Made by a program: the position numbers and the translations under genes. Positions 29,658 through 40,098 of a DNA stretch of 64,000 nucleotides are shown here, piece by piece. The stretch is taken from positions 62,001 to 126,000 of the forward strand of contig NZ_CACSIJ010000011.1 in assembly GCF_902705855.1 (NCBI RefSeq), written 5' to 3'. The notes below the pieces were generated by a model. The model searched no databases. It was not told the DNA's origin and was given only the letters and a program-made list of their open reading frames with translations. Positions within the stretch are counted from its first letter, which is position 1, and each line of letters starts with the position of its first letter. This DNA comes from Zhongshania aliphaticivorans. Its GTDB lineage: Bacteria; Pseudomonadota; Gammaproteobacteria; Pseudomonadales; Spongiibacteraceae.

Positions 29658-31214
29658 ATGTCATTGTTGCCGCAAGATCAGTCCATTGCCGCTGAGCAAA
29701 TTCTGTACACCGCTGCGCAGGTGCGGGAGCTGGACCGGCTTGCTATAGCCGGCGGCATCACCGGTATTGAATTGATGACGAGGGCAGGCTTGGCGGCGTT
29801 TCGAGAAGTGCAGCAGCGTTGGCTGGATCGCTCCCCTATCGAGGTGTTTTGCGGCGGCGGTAATAACGGCGGCGATGGCTATATTATTGCGGCCTTGGCA
29901 AAAGAAAATGGCTTGTCTGTGCGTGCGTGGGCACTGGCTGACCCCGGGTCTTTAAAGGGCGACGCGGCTCTGGCTGTGCAGCGCGCAGTGGATGCTGGTG
30001 TCGTTATACGCGCTTGGCAGGGCGAAGAGCCAAATCCAGATGGAGTGATTGTTGACGCGCTGCTCGGGACAGGTTTGAACGGCGTGGTTCGCGAAAAATA
30101 CGCGCAGGCGATTTCGATCATTAATGCGAGTGCTGCGCCGGTGTTGGCAATAGATGTACCGTCGGGTTTGTGCAGTGATACGGGGAGCCAGTTAGGGGGC
30201 GCTGTTCGTGCCTCAGCCACCATTAGTTTTATTGGCCGAAAGCGCGGCTTATACACGTTAGATGGCGTAGATTGCGCGGGGGGCAAAGTGTTTGATTCGC
30301 TTGCGGTGCCGCGCGACGTCTATCAGCAACTTGATGTTGCGGCGGTTAGGGTGCTAAGAGTCGACGGCCCGTCAATGTTGAGTCAGTGGGGTGAGCGTCC
30401 CCGCGGTGCTCATAAAGGCATGTTTGGACATGTCTTGGTGATTGGCGGCGATCTGGGCATGGCCGGTGCAAGTTTACTGGCAGCAACGGCGGCGGCGCGC
30501 GGTGGCGCGGGGTTGGTGTCTTGTATCACTAGGCCAGAACACAGTGGCGTTTTTATTGCTGCACGGCCTGAATTGATGGTGCATGGACTTAGCTGCGAAC
30601 AGTTGATGAGTGGCGCTGTTCTGAATGACTTAATTGAAAAAGCCAGTGTGATTGTGATTGGTCCTGGGCTTGGGCTGGGTGAGTGGGGGCAAATGCTTTT
30701 AAACGCCGTGCTGAATTCTGATAAGCCCTTGGTCATCGACGCTGATGCCTTGAATTTATTAGCGCAAACACCAGAGATCCTGCATTCTCACCGCGGGCCA
30801 CGTATACTCACGCCACATCCTGGCGAGGCGGCCCGATTGCTGGCTTGCGGCACTGCCGAATTGCAATGTGATCGCTTTGCGAGTGTGTTGGCGCTGCGGG
30901 ATAAATATCAAGCGACGGTGTTATTAAAAGGTGCCGGTACGCTCATCGCAGATGCGGAATGCGCATCGCCAATTTATTTAAATAGCGGTGGGAACCCCGG
31001 TATGGCAACGGGGGGCATGGGCGATGTATTGTCAGGCGTGATCGCTGCGTTTGTTGCGCAGGGGCATGCGCCAGCGGCGGCGACATGTTTGGCGGCGGCG
31101 GTACATTCTGCCGCAGCAGATTGCGCGGCACGGCAGGGTGAGCGCGGTATGTTGGCTAGCGATGTTATCGATAATTTACGAGGTGTGATCAACGGGTATG
31201 CAGCGGTATCTTGA
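29658..31214 (+). CDS. nnr: Bifunctional NAD(P)H-hydrate repair enzyme (epimerase/dehydratase)
   Basis: This YjeF-type enzyme repairs hydrated NADH and NADPH. The N-terminal domain (about 1-215) is the NAD(P)HX epimerase, with FCGGGNNGGDGYI. The C-terminal domain (about 230-510) is the ribokinase-like ADP-dependent dehydratase, with NPGMATGGMGDVLSGVIAA. ATG at 29658 gives 518 residues, close to the E. coli 515, and lies downstream of the promoter. It overlaps tsaE by 17 bases, so the two are translationally linked, as yjeF-yjeE are in many gammaproteobacteria. Confidence 0.96.
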   Translation: MSLLPQDQSIAAEQILYTAAQVRELDRLAIAGGITGIELMTRAGLAAFREVQQRWLDRSPIEVFCGGGNNGGDGYIIAALAKENGLSVRAWALADPGSLKGDAALAVQRAVDAGVVIRAWQGEEPNPDGVIVDALLGTGLNGVVREKYAQAISIINASAAPVLAIDVPSGLCSDTGSQLGGAVRASATISFIGRKRGLYTLDGVDCAGGKVFDSLAVPRDVYQQLDVAAVRVLRVDGPSMLSQWGERPRGAHKGMFGHVLVIGGDLGMAGASLLAATAAARGGAGLVSCITRPEHSGVFIAARPELMVHGLSCEQLMSGAVLNDLIEKASVIVIGPGLGLGEWGQMLLNAVLNSDKPLVIDADALNLLAQTPEILHSHRGPRILTPHPGEAARLLACGTAELQCDRFASVLALRDKYQATVLLKGAGTLIADAECASPIYLNSGGNPGMATGGMGDVLSGVIAAFVAQGHAPAAATCLAAAVHSAAADCAARQGERGMLASDVIDNLRGVINGYAAVS

Positions 31215-31692
31215 CGGTGAAGCCGCGACGGTGGCGGCGGGAGAGTCTTTAGGTAAAGCGATGCGCAGCGGCGCGGTGGTGTACTTGGACGGTCAATTAG
31301 GTGCCGGTAAAACCACTTTCTGCCGCGGCGTTCTGCGGGCATTTGACTATGCTGGCCCAGTTAAAAGCCCAACTTACACCTTGGTCGAAGCCTATGAAGA
31401 CTTGGCGTGTACGGCGGAACCGGCTCACGCTAAGGCGGTCAGTGTGTATCACTTTGACCTTTATCGCCTCGGCGATCCCGAGGAGTTGGAGTATATGGGC
31501 ATCCGCGATTATTTTGATAATGATGCAATATGTTTGATCGAATGGCCCCAGCGCGGCAGTGGATTTTTGCCATCTGCCGACATAATGGTTAGCATTGAGC
31601 CGCAAGGGGCGGGCCGTCTTCTTGCCGCGCGTGGCGCGACGTTGCGCGGGCAGCAAATTCTGGCGCAGTTGAGCGAATATGAAACGGATTAG
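31198..31692 (+). CDS. tsaE: tRNA threonylcarbamoyladenosine biosynthesis ATPase TsaE
   Basis: TsaE is the ATPase that drives the TsaB-TsaD complex in forming t6A37 in ANN-decoding tRNAs. The P-loop is GQLGAGKTTFCRG, followed by the family motif SPTYTLVEAY and HFDLYRL, and by IEWPQRG. The 164 residues match E. coli (153). The gene overlaps nnr upstream by 17 bases and amiB downstream by 14 bases, showing a tightly packed operon. Confidence 0.96.
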   Translation: MQRYLDGEAATVAAGESLGKAMRSGAVVYLDGQLGAGKTTFCRGVLRAFDYAGPVKSPTYTLVEAYEDLACTAEPAHAKAVSVYHFDLYRLGDPEELEYMGIRDYFDNDAICLIEWPQRGSGFLPSADIMVSIEPQGAGRLLAARGATLRGQQILAQLSEYETD

Positions 31693-33082
31693 CAGTGCAA
31701 TATTGTGCGGTTTACTATTTTTAGCGGCGACTGCGCAGGCGGCGGAAGTTCGCGACGTCCGATTTTGGCGGGCGCCCGACCACAGCCGGGTGGTGTTTGA
31801 TCTCAGTGGGCCAGTAGAGCACGAACTCATTACCCTCGACAATCCTGACCGCCTTGTTATTGATATACAAGGCGCCAAGCTTACCTCGGACGTCAGTAAA
31901 CTCGAATTTACCAATAGTCCTATTTCGCGCTTACGTCACGCCGAAAAGCCTGACGGTGCGCTGCGTATTGTATTTGACCTCAGTAATGCGGTGCAGGTAC
32001 GAAGCTTTCTGTTGGCTGCCAGCGGTGATTTACATGACCGCTTAGTGGTGGATTTTTTAGACACCGGTGAATCTGCGGGCAGTAGTGCCAGCCCGGGTGC
32101 CAGCGCTAGCTCGAAGCCCAATCCCAGTGCCAGCCCTAGCGCGCCAAAGGTGACGAAAAGTATTGAAAATAGCTCTCATCGCGACGTGGTGATTGCCATC
32201 GATGCGGGGCATGGCGGTGAAGACCCCGGTGCCATTGGCCCAGGCCGGGTTAAAGAAAAGGACGTGGTTTACAAAATTGCCCAGCGTTTAAAAGAGCGCT
32301 TTGAGCGCAAAAAAGGCTATCGCGTGGTGATGATTCGCGATGGCGATTACTATGTTGGCTTGGCGAAGCGCCGCGATTTGGCCAGAAAAGCTCAGGCCGA
32401 TTTCTTTGTGTCTATTCATGCCGATGCGTTTACCAACCCCAGTGCGAACGGCAGCTCGGTGTACGCACTGTCTAAACGCGGTGCGACTAGTGCTTCGGCG
32501 CGGATTTTGGCGCAGCGCGAAAACGAGGCTGACTTGGTTGGTGGTGTGAGTCTGTCTGACAAAGATCAGGTGTTGGCTGGGGTGCTGACAGATTTATCTA
32601 TGACGGCAACCTTGGACGCGAGTTTGAGTGTGGGCGGCCAGTTGTTGGGCGAGATGGGGAAAATTTCGCGGCTGCACAGCAAGCGTGTTGAACAGGCGGG
32701 TTTTGCGGTGTTGAAATCGCCGGATATTCCGTCCCTGTTGGTTGAGACGGGGTTTATTTCAAATCCCCATGAAGCTGGCAAATTAAAAAGCGCGCATTAC
32801 CAGAGTCAAATGTCGCAGGCGATATATGAAGGTATTGATCGCTATTTCCGTGAGAGCCCGCCGCCAGACACTTATTTTGCAGCGGTAAAGCGCGGCGACA
32901 TATCGCCCGCGAGTGGTCCTGCAACGGCGGCTGGCGTGCGTGAATATGTGATTGCGAATGGCGATACGCTGTCTGGTATTGCGCATCGTTACAATGTGCC
33001 GCTGCAAGATTTACAACGCCAGAATCAACTCTCGGGTAGTGATATCCGTGTTGGTCAGAAAATACAGATCCCCGCATCCTAA
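31679..33082 (+). CDS. amiB: N-acetylmuramoyl-L-alanine amidase with AMIN and LysM domains
   Basis: This periplasmic zinc amidase splits septal peptidoglycan during cell separation. A signal peptide (about 1-21, ATAQA) is followed by an AMIN domain (about 22-125) that targets the septum, a Ser/Pro/Ala-rich linker (about 130-165), an Amidase_3 domain (about 170-385) and a C-terminal LysM (about 420-466). Zinc and catalytic residues lie in [11 protein letters not shown], in the Glu of VKEKDV, in SIHADAF and in LVETGFISN. The LysM is the pseudomonad arrangement and is missing from E. coli AmiB. Its stop overlaps the mutL start (TAATG). Confidence 0.95.
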   Translation: MKRISSAILCGLLFLAATAQAAEVRDVRFWRAPDHSRVVFDLSGPVEHELITLDNPDRLVIDIQGAKLTSDVSKLEFTNSPISRLRHAEKPDGALRIVFDLSNAVQVRSFLLAASGDLHDRLVVDFLDTGESAGSSASPGASASSKPNPSASPSAPKVTKSIENSSHRDVVIAIDAGHGGEDPGAIGPGRVKEKDVVYKIAQRLKERFERKKGYRVVMIRDGDYYVGLAKRRDLARKAQADFFVSIHADAFTNPSANGSSVYALSKRGATSASARILAQRENEADLVGGVSLSDKDQVLAGVLTDLSMTATLDASLSVGGQLLGEMGKISRLHSKRVEQAGFAVLKSPDIPSLLVETGFISNPHEAGKLKSAHYQSQMSQAIYEGIDRYFRESPPPDTYFAAVKRGDISPASGPATAAGVREYVIANGDTLSGIAHRYNVPLQDLQRQNQLSGSDIRVGQKIQIPAS

Positions 33083-34941
33083 TGACAAAAATCCATTTAT
33101 TAGATCCGCGTTTGGCCAACCAAATTGCTGCGGGTGAAGTTGTTGAACGGCCAGCGTCGGTTGTAAAAGAGTTACTGGAAAACAGTCTCGATGCTGGTGC
33201 TCGCCGGATTGAATTAGAAATTGAAGATGGTGGCGTGAAGTTGATTCGCGTTCGTGATGACGGTGAAGGCATCGCCCACGAAGATTTGCCTTTAGCGTTA
33301 AGCCGCCATGCTACTAGTAAAATTTCGGTGCTTGAAGATTTAGAGTCGGTAGCTAGCTTGGGGTTTCGTGGTGAGGCTTTGGCAAGTATCAGCTCAGTCT
33401 CGCGATTGAGTTTAAGCACTGCTCGCGAAGGTAGCGATTCGGGCTGGTCTGCTCGCAGCGAAGGTCGTGATATGGCGGCTGTGTTAGCGCCAGTTGCTCA
33501 CCCGCGTGGCACCACCGTTGAGGTGCGCGATTTATTTTTTAATACGCCAGCCCGCCGTAAATTTCTGCGCACCGAAAAAACCGAATTCAATCATTTAGAT
33601 GAGGTGGTGAAGCGTCAGGCCTTGAGCCGCTACGATGTCGGCTTTTCATTGCGCCATAACGGCCGCGCAATTCATAGTTTGAAGCCCGCAGATAATCAAC
33701 TAGAGCAAGAGCGTCGTTTAGCCGCAGTATGCGGGCCGGCGTTTATGGAGCAGGCCCTATATATAGACCGCGAGGCAATGGGGCTGCGCTTATGGGGTTG
33801 GGTGGCGCTGCCGAGTTTTTCTCGCAGCCAAGCAGATTTGCAGCATTTTTATGTAAACGGCCGCTATGTGCGTGACCGCCTCGTTGTGCATGCGGTGCGG
33901 CAAGCCTACCGAGACGTGCTATTTCACGGTCGTCATCCCGCCTTCGTGTTGTATTTAGAGTTGGCGCCGGCCTCGGTGGACGTGAATGTTCACCCGACTA
34001 AGCACGAGGTGCGCTTCCGTGATGGCCGCACCGTGCACGATTTTATCTTCCGTACGCTGCACAAAGTGCTGGCGGATGTGCGCCCAGATACGGTTCCGCA
34101 AAATGCATCGGTACCGCAGATGAGCGGCGAGCCGATGATGGCGATGCCGGAAACCCAGTCGGCGATGGCGTTGGCCGATAATGACGCGGGCTCAAGTTCC
34201 CGTGGTGAGCTTGCAGTGCCAGTGAGTCATTCTTTGGGTGGCTTCCAATCTCAATACCGGCCTAGCTATTCGCCTGGCGGCGTTGCAGATCAGCAGGCAG
34301 CGTATCAGCGACTACAAGCGGCGCCTCAAACGAGTGGTGCAGAGGGCGATGGTCTGGCTCCACCGCTGGGCTATGCGCTGGCGCAATTAAAAGGCGTGTA
34401 TATTCTGGCCGAAAACCAACAGGGTTTGGTCTTGGTCGATATGCATGCCGCGCACGAGCGCATTACCTATGAGCGGATGAAAAATGCCCGCGATGGCGAA
34501 GGTATTCGCAGCCAGCCTTTATTGGTGCCCATGAATCTCGCAGTGAGTGAGCGAGAGGCGGATTGCGCGGAGCAACACAGTGATGTTTTTGCTGAGCTGG
34601 GGATGCGCATTGAGCGCGCGGCGGCAGAATCGGTCATTGTGCGCGAGCTGCCCACCATTTTAGCCGATACCTCGGTTGAGCAGTTGGTGCGCGATGTTTT
34701 GTCAGATTTGCTGGAGTTTGGCAGCAGCGATCGTATTCGCGAACATATCAATGAAATCCTGTCGACTATGGCGTGTCATGGTTCGGTGCGGGCGAATCGA
34801 CGCTTAACACTGCCAGAAATGAATAGTCTGCTACGTGACATGGAAGCCACCGAACGCAGCGGTCAGTGCAATCATGGTCGTCCAACTTGGGTACAGGTAG
34901 GTATGGCCGAGCTTGATAAATGGTTTTTACGTGGCCGCTAG
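33082..34941 (+). CDS. mutL: DNA mismatch repair protein MutL
   Basis: MutL links mismatch recognition by MutS to strand incision. The N-terminal GHKL ATPase has [27 protein letters not shown] and [10 protein letters not shown]. The C-terminal dimerisation domain contains the endonuclease signature DxHAxxExxxxE, as [12 protein letters not shown] from Asp453, plus ACHGSVRAN (Cys565) and CNHGRP (Cys596). So this MutL probably nicks DNA itself, as in bacteria without MutH; E. coli MutL lacks these residues. Length 619 is usual. It overlaps amiB by one base. Confidence 0.96.
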   Translation: MTKIHLLDPRLANQIAAGEVVERPASVVKELLENSLDAGARRIELEIEDGGVKLIRVRDDGEGIAHEDLPLALSRHATSKISVLEDLESVASLGFRGEALASISSVSRLSLSTAREGSDSGWSARSEGRDMAAVLAPVAHPRGTTVEVRDLFFNTPARRKFLRTEKTEFNHLDEVVKRQALSRYDVGFSLRHNGRAIHSLKPADNQLEQERRLAAVCGPAFMEQALYIDREAMGLRLWGWVALPSFSRSQADLQHFYVNGRYVRDRLVVHAVRQAYRDVLFHGRHPAFVLYLELAPASVDVNVHPTKHEVRFRDGRTVHDFIFRTLHKVLADVRPDTVPQNASVPQMSGEPMMAMPETQSAMALADNDAGSSSRGELAVPVSHSLGGFQSQYRPSYSPGGVADQQAAYQRLQAAPQTSGAEGDGLAPPLGYALAQLKGVYILAENQQGLVLVDMHAAHERITYERMKNARDGEGIRSQPLLVPMNLAVSEREADCAEQHSDVFAELGMRIERAAAESVIVRELPTILADTSVEQLVRDVLSDLLEFGSSDRIREHINEILSTMACHGSVRANRRLTLPEMNSLLRDMEATERSGQCNHGRPTWVQVGMAELDKWFLRGR

Positions 34942-34963
34942 CACGAACTCTGATTCGCACGCT

Positions 34964-35905
34964 ATGCCTTTGCCTCCCGCCATTTTCCTGATGGGCCCAA
35001 CGGCGGCGGGTAAAACCGATTTGGCGCTGGCATTGAGCGAACATTTACCCTGCGATCTCATCAGCGTGGATTCGGCGCTGGTGTATCGCGGTTTAAATAT
35101 AGGCAGCGCCAAACCCGATGCGGAAACCTTGGCGCGTTATCCTCACCAGTTAATTGATATTTGCGACCCCTCGGAACCGTATTCCGCCGCCCAATTTAGG
35201 CAGGACGCGCTGGCGGCGATGGCGAAAAGTGCCGCAGCGGGTCGAATTCCCTTGCTGGTTGGCGGTACCATGTTATATTTCAAAGCCTTAATCGAAGGTT
35301 TGGCGGATATGCCCAGTGCAGACCCGCACGTGCGCGCTGATATTAATGCTTTGGCATTAGCCCAAGGTTGGCCCGCAGTGCATGCGGAGTTGGCCGCCAT
35401 CGACCCAGATTCTGCGGCGCGTATTCATCCCAATCACTCCCAGCGATTGTCGCGGGCGCTTGAGGTCTATCGCATTAGTGGTGTGGCCATGAGTGAATGG
35501 CAGGCTCGGCAGTCTGCTCAGGTGTTGCCCTATCAGGTTTATCAATTCGCTATTGCGCCGCCAGACCGCGCAGTACTGCATTCCCGTATAGAACAGCGTT
35601 TGCGGCAAATGTTTGCCGGCGGTTTTATTGATGAGGTTGCGGGTTTGATGGCGCGCGGTGATTTACATCCTGATCTACCGTCCATTCGAGCGGTGGGTTA
35701 TCGGCAGGTATGGGAACATTTGCGGGGCGATTACGACGTCGATACCGCCTTTGACCGCGCGCTAATCGCCACCCGTCAGTTAGCCAAGCGCCAATTAACG
35801 TGGTTGAGAGGATGGTCAGATTTAATTTGGCTGGACTCTGGCGAAACGACAGAATCTCAGCTAAATAAGGTCTTGATGCATTCTGGCGCTGCCGTATATC
35901 AATAA
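34964..35905 (+). CDS. miaA: tRNA dimethylallyltransferase MiaA
   Basis: MiaA transfers a dimethylallyl group to A37 of tRNAs that read UNN codons. The P-loop [14 protein letters not shown] is followed by the substrate motif [11 protein letters not shown] and by [27 protein letters not shown] and the C-terminal [17 protein letters not shown] 34964 gives [18 protein letters not shown], 313 residues. Upstream in-frame TTG 34913 and GTG 34931 are possible alternatives that extend it or overlap mutL. The hfq gene follows 125 bases later, the usual miaA-hfq order. Confidence 0.95.
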   Translation: MPLPPAIFLMGPTAAGKTDLALALSEHLPCDLISVDSALVYRGLNIGSAKPDAETLARYPHQLIDICDPSEPYSAAQFRQDALAAMAKSAAAGRIPLLVGGTMLYFKALIEGLADMPSADPHVRADINALALAQGWPAVHAELAAIDPDSAARIHPNHSQRLSRALEVYRISGVAMSEWQARQSAQVLPYQVYQFAIAPPDRAVLHSRIEQRLRQMFAGGFIDEVAGLMARGDLHPDLPSIRAVGYRQVWEHLRGDYDVDTAFDRALIATRQLAKRQLTWLRGWSDLIWLDSGETTESQLNKVLMHSGAAVYQ

Positions 35906-36030
35906 CTTCCGGTATACTGCAACTTACCCAGTCTGATCGCGAACTTATTCGCAGGTTTGCGATCCATATTGCTGCTTTTTCTTGATACGTTTTATCAACG
36001 CCCGATTTGGGCAATACAGGAGGCTACACC

Positions 36031-36288
36031 ATGTCAAAAGGGCATAGCTTACAAGACCCTTATCTGAATATTCTTCGCAAGGAGCGTATTCCGGTATCTA
36101 TCTACTTGGTCAACGGCATTAAATTGCAGGGCCAAATCGAGTCATTCGACCAGTTCGTGGTACTGCTGAAAAATACTGTTAGCCAAATGGTATATAAGCA
36201 CGCGATTTCTACTGTCGTGCCGTCTCGTGTTGTTCGTTTGCCGATGGCGCATCCGCCAGAAGACGACGAAGAGCAAGAAGACGCTTAA
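36031..36288 (+). CDS. hfq: RNA chaperone Hfq
   Basis: Hfq forms a hexameric ring that pairs small RNAs with their mRNA targets. The 85 residues show the Sm1 motif ([19 protein letters not shown]), the Sm2 motif ([10 protein letters not shown]) and the distal-face N-terminus [10 protein letters not shown]. The C-terminal tail is short and acidic ([11 protein letters not shown]), shorter than in E. coli. ATG 36031 follows ACAGGAGG at ideal spacing. A -10-like TATACT at 35913-35918 upstream may add a private promoter within the long operon. Confidence 0.98.
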   Translation: MSKGHSLQDPYLNILRKERIPVSIYLVNGIKLQGQIESFDQFVVLLKNTVSQMVYKHAISTVVPSRVVRLPMAHPPEDDEEQEDA

Positions 36289-36319
36289 TAACGGCAATTC
36301 TTTGAATTGAGGTTCGTCC

Positions 36320-37636
36320 TTGCTATTTGAAAGACCTAACTCCGGTGAGCGTGCAATTCTCGTCCATCTGGATTTTCACAGTGAAGACGAGCGCGAAGAT
36401 TCCAACGAATTTGTGCAACTGGTGACCTCTGCAGGGGGGGACCCAGTTGCTTTCATAACTGGTTCGCGAAAGCGGCCGGATGCCCGTTTATTCGTTGGTA
36501 CTGGCAAACTTGAAGAAATCCGTGAAGCGCTAATCGCCAACGAAGGCGAGATAGTGCTATTTAATCACGCCCTTTCTCCTAGTCAGGAACGCAATATTGA
36601 ACGCGAACTACAGTGTCGCGTGCTTGATCGTACTGGTTTGATTCTCGATATTTTTGCGCAGCGTGCGAATACCCACGAGGGTAAATTGCAGGTTGAGCTT
36701 GCCCAATTGCAGCATATGTCTACTCGCCTAGTGCGGGGGTGGACGCATCTTGAGCGTCAGAAGGGGGGTATTGGTTTGCGGGGGCCGGGTGAGAGCCAGC
36801 TGGAAACCGACCGCCGCTTATTACGTGCGCGCATCACAAGTATTCAAGGACGTTTGCAAAAAGTTCGCAAACAGCGTGAGCAGGCGCGGAGAGCGCGTCG
36901 GCGTGCAGAGATTCCAGCCTTGTCTTTGGTGGGCTACACCAATGCGGGAAAGTCGACGCTGTTTAATGTGTTAACGACATCTGAGGTGTACGCGGCAGAT
37001 CAGTTGTTTGCGACCCTCGATCCCACGGTGCGACGTATTCCTGTGGGCGATGTTGGCCCCGTTATTTTGGCCGACACGGTTGGATTTATCCGTCACCTCC
37101 CCCATAAACTAGTTGAGGCGTTTCGGGCAACACTGGAAGAAGCGGCAATAGCAGATTTGCTCATTCACGTTGTGGATTGCGCTGATCCTGAACGGCAAGA
37201 CAATATTAAGCAGGTATTAAAGGTCTTGGCCGAAATTGGCGCGGGTGATATTCCGCTGCTAGAGGTCTACAACAAAACGGATCTGATTGACGTTGAGCCG
37301 CGAATCGAGCGCAATGATCAGGGTAGGCCGATTAGAGTGTGGCTGTCTGCTCGCGATTCGCGAGGTTTGCCACTTTTTTACCAAGCCTTGAGTGAAATTC
37401 TGGGTAACGAAATTTGCGAAACCACGATTACCTTGACCGCTGGACAGGGGCGTCTGCGGGCGTTGCTGTACGGTCTAGGGGCCGTGATGGACGAACAGTT
37501 AAATGATGATGGCTCGCAGAATTTGAATTTGCGTCTATTAGAAGCTGATTGGCAGCGATTTTTGTCAAACGAGTCAGTAAGTGAGGTGTCTTTACACTCA
37601 ACGCGTCCGGTTAGCACGCAGGAAGAATTCTGCTAG
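36320..37636 (+). CDS. hflX: Ribosome-associated GTPase HflX
   Basis: HflX is a stress-linked GTPase that splits stalled 70S ribosomes. The 438 residues have the N-terminal HflX domain with the glycine-rich RQKGGIGLRGPGESQLETDR segment and a coiled-coil (about 170-200). The G domain starts at about 200 with GYTNAGKSTLFN, DTVGFI and NKTD. The start codon is TTG at 36320 after TTGAGG; no ATG is available near the conserved N-terminus LFERP. It lies 31 bases after hfq. Confidence 0.96.
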   Translation: MLFERPNSGERAILVHLDFHSEDEREDSNEFVQLVTSAGGDPVAFITGSRKRPDARLFVGTGKLEEIREALIANEGEIVLFNHALSPSQERNIERELQCRVLDRTGLILDIFAQRANTHEGKLQVELAQLQHMSTRLVRGWTHLERQKGGIGLRGPGESQLETDRRLLRARITSIQGRLQKVRKQREQARRARRRAEIPALSLVGYTNAGKSTLFNVLTTSEVYAADQLFATLDPTVRRIPVGDVGPVILADTVGFIRHLPHKLVEAFRATLEEAAIADLLIHVVDCADPERQDNIKQVLKVLAEIGAGDIPLLEVYNKTDLIDVEPRIERNDQGRPIRVWLSARDSRGLPLFYQALSEILGNEICETTITLTAGQGRLRALLYGLGAVMDEQLNDDGSQNLNLRLLEADWQRFLSNESVSEVSLHSTRPVSTQEEFC

Positions 37637-37741
37637 ACTGCCCGCCGGACAATAAGTCGTTGGATCGCTGATTTTAATGCGATGGCCAATATGGTCGTGA
37701 TGATTACATAGCGAAACAATACGATAACATAGGAGAGGGCT

Positions 37742-38881
37742 ATGGCTTGGAATGAGCCGGGTGGTGGCAAAGATAACGATCCTTGGGGTGGTAAAAACCA
37801 AGGGCCGCCAGATTTGGATGAAGCGCTTAAAAAGCTTCAGGAGAAACTCAACAGTATTTTCGGCGGAGGCAAAAAGTCCGGTGGAAGTAATGGTGGCGAT
37901 GTAAAAATCGGTGCCAGCACGCTAGTTGTTATTGGCGTGTTAGCTGTTGTTGTGTGGGGCTTGTTTGGGTTTTATCAGGTTGACCAGCAAGAGCGCGCGG
38001 TGGTTTTACGGCTTGGTGTCTATAGCGAAACAGTGATGCCAGGTTTACGTTGGAATCCGCCGCTAATGGACGAAGTTAACAAAATCAACGTCACTAAAGT
38101 ACGTGGTGTTGCCAGTCGTGGCCAGATGCTGACCGAAGACGAGAATATCGTTGATGTTGCGCTGTCTGTTCAATACACGGTTGCTGATCCGGCTAACTTT
38201 TTACTTAAAGTGAAAAGCCCTGAGCTGAGCTTGGAGCACGCCTTAGAAAGTGCCTTACGCCATGTTGTTGGTAGCTCAAAAATGGATCAGGTTATTACTG
38301 AAGGTCGTGAGCAAATCGCTGTGGATACTCAGCAGCGTTTGCAGGACTATTTGGATACCTACCAAAGCGGTATTTTGGTCGCCAAAGTCAATATCGAAGA
38401 TGCACAAGCGCCGTCTCAAGTACAGGATGCGTTTGATGACGTAACCCGTGCTAAAGAAGACCGCGAGCGTTTAAAGAACGAAGCTGAAGCCTATGCAAAT
38501 GGCATTATTCCAGAAGCTCGTGGTGCCGCTCAGCGTCAATTAGAAGAGGCGCAAGCATATAAAGAGCAAGTTGTGGCTAGAGCCGATGGTGAGGCGCAAC
38601 GTTTTGCAAACTTGTATACCGAATATCGCAAGGCGCCCGCGGTTACGCGTGAGCGTCTGTATATTGACGCCTTAGAAACTCTATACACCGACGCAACCAA
38701 AGTAATGGTGGATGTGGATGGTGGCAACAATATGATGTATTTGCCGATAGATAAATTGATGGAGAAATCCGCTACTGTCCGCAAGGGTTCGCAAGAAGAA
38801 GTCGATATTCGCGCTTTGACCGATAAAGTGGTTGAGCAGTTGCGCCGCGACACGCAGACCACCCGCAGGGAGGGCCGTTAA
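37742..38881 (+). CDS. hflK: FtsH protease modulator HflK
   Basis: HflK with HflC forms the large SPFH cage around the membrane protease FtsH and tunes its activity. The 379-residue protein has the typical Gly/Lys/Asn-rich cytoplasmic N-terminus (MAWNEPGGGKDNDPWGG), one membrane helix (about 60-80, STLVVIGVLAVVVWGLF) and a large periplasmic SPFH/Band 7 domain with a coiled coil at about 235-290. The start follows TAGGAGAGGGCT. HflC follows after a single base, so the pair is translated together. Confidence 0.97.
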   Translation: MAWNEPGGGKDNDPWGGKNQGPPDLDEALKKLQEKLNSIFGGGKKSGGSNGGDVKIGASTLVVIGVLAVVVWGLFGFYQVDQQERAVVLRLGVYSETVMPGLRWNPPLMDEVNKINVTKVRGVASRGQMLTEDENIVDVALSVQYTVADPANFLLKVKSPELSLEHALESALRHVVGSSKMDQVITEGREQIAVDTQQRLQDYLDTYQSGILVAKVNIEDAQAPSQVQDAFDDVTRAKEDRERLKNEAEAYANGIIPEARGAAQRQLEEAQAYKEQVVARADGEAQRFANLYTEYRKAPAVTRERLYIDALETLYTDATKVMVDVDGGNNMMYLPIDKLMEKSATVRKGSQEEVDIRALTDKVVEQLRRDTQTTRREGR

Positions 38882-38882
38882 G

Positions 38883-39758
38883 ATGGGTAATCGTTCTTTT
38901 ACTGTCGTAATTTTATTGTTAGGTGCGCTTGTACTTGCGTTTAATGCTTTATACATCGTACGTGAAACTGAGCGCGGAGTGTTGCTCAAGTTTGGTGAAG
39001 TAGTAGATCCTGATATTAGTGTGGGTCTACATATTAAGACGCCGTTTGTGCACATGGTGCGTAAATTTGAGCGTCGTATTCTGACCTTGGATGCGCCAAC
39101 TCAGCGTTTTCTGACTATTGAGAAAAAACCACTGGATGTGGACTTCTACGCGAAGTGGCGTGTCATCGATACCCAGAAATTCTACACCGCGACTAACGGT
39201 GAAGAAGTTCGAGCAGAAGGCTTGTTGGCGCAGCGTATCAACACTGGTTTGCGTAACAAATTTGGTGAGCGCACCTTCCACGAAGTCGTGTCGGGCGAGC
39301 GTGATCTGTTGATGACGGATTTGACCCGTGATCTCAATGAGATCACCACTAGCGAATTCGGTATTCAGTTGGTTGATGTCCGCGTTAAGCGTATTGATTT
39401 GCCGTCACAGGTTAGTCAGTCCGTGTTTGATCGGATGAAGTCTGAGCGTGAGCGTGAAGCACGCGAACACCGTTCGACAGGTCGTGAATTGGCAGAGAAA
39501 ATTCGTGCTACCGCTGATCGTCAACGCACCGTTATTGGCGCAAATGCCTATCGTGATGCACAGGTACTACGTGGTGAGGGCGACGCTTTGGCGGCCCGTA
39601 CTTACGCGGCAGCTTATAGTGCTGATCCAGAGTTCTATGCCTTTGTTCGCAGCTTGGAGGCTTATCGAGCATCCTTTAACAATAAAGGTGATTTGCTGGT
39701 TGTTGATAGCAAAAGTGAGTTTTTCCGTTACCTGAAACAGGGTGCGGCTAAGCGATAA
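38883..39758 (+). CDS. hflC: FtsH protease modulator HflC
   Basis: HflC is the partner of HflK. The 291 residues begin with a short cytoplasmic tail and one membrane helix (about 5-25, FTVVILLLGALVLAFNALYIV). The SPFH domain follows, with ERGVLLKFGE, VDVRVKRIDLP and the RSTGRELAEKIRA helical region. ATG 38883 lies one base after the hflK stop; an in-frame start at 38832 within hflK lacks the normal N-terminus. E. coli HflC has 334 residues, with an extra insertion absent here. Confidence 0.97.
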   Translation: MGNRSFTVVILLLGALVLAFNALYIVRETERGVLLKFGEVVDPDISVGLHIKTPFVHMVRKFERRILTLDAPTQRFLTIEKKPLDVDFYAKWRVIDTQKFYTATNGEEVRAEGLLAQRINTGLRNKFGERTFHEVVSGERDLLMTDLTRDLNEITTSEFGIQLVDVRVKRIDLPSQVSQSVFDRMKSEREREAREHRSTGRELAEKIRATADRQRTVIGANAYRDAQVLRGEGDALAARTYAAAYSADPEFYAFVRSLEAYRASFNNKGDLLVVDSKSEFFRYLKQGAAKR

Positions 39759-39766
39759 TTGTCCTT

Positions 39767-39792
39767 ATACTCCTCGCTACTGCGGGGAGTAT
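39767..39792 (+). terminator. Hairpin after hflC
   Basis: ATACTCCTCGC (39767-39777) pairs with GCGGGGAGTAT (39782-39792) around TACT, with one G-T pair. No T tract follows, so it may protect the hflC mRNA end or serve as a weak attenuator before the small DUF2065 gene rather than stop transcription fully. Confidence 0.5.
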
Positions 39793-39877
39793 GGTATCAT
39801 TCACAGATCCGGGCTGATCCGAGACCGAAACGTCTTTGGGCAGCGCGGATTTTTTATGTTTGTGGCAGGCAAAGCGC

Positions 39878-40063
39878 ATGTGGCAGGAACTGTCAGTGGC
39901 TCTCAGTCTGGTACTTATTATTGAAGGTGTGCTGCCGTTTCTGAGTCCAGAACGCTGGCGGTTGTTTGCATACCGAATGGCAGATATGGATAGTCGAACT
40001 GTCCGCATTGCCGGTTTAATAAGTATGTTATCGGGCCTCATAATGTTGAGTTTGCTGCGATAA
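39878..40063 (+). CDS. yjeT: DUF2065 (YjeT-like) small membrane protein
   Basis: This 61-residue protein has two hydrophobic helices (about 5-22, LSVALSLVLIIEGVLPFL, and 40-58, IAGLISMLSGLIMLSLL) around the conserved SPERWRLFAYRMADM loop. It matches the DUF2065/YjeT family and sits in the same hflC-to-purA position as yjeT in E. coli. The ATG at 39878 gives the E. coli-like start MWQELSVAL. Its function is unknown. The context suggests a link with HflK-HflC or the membrane, which remains a guess. Confidence 0.85.
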   Translation: MWQELSVALSLVLIIEGVLPFLSPERWRLFAYRMADMDSRTVRIAGLISMLSGLIMLSLLR

Positions 40064-40098
40064 AGTCTGATAGCTGATCAAGAGAGCAAAAATCGCGT

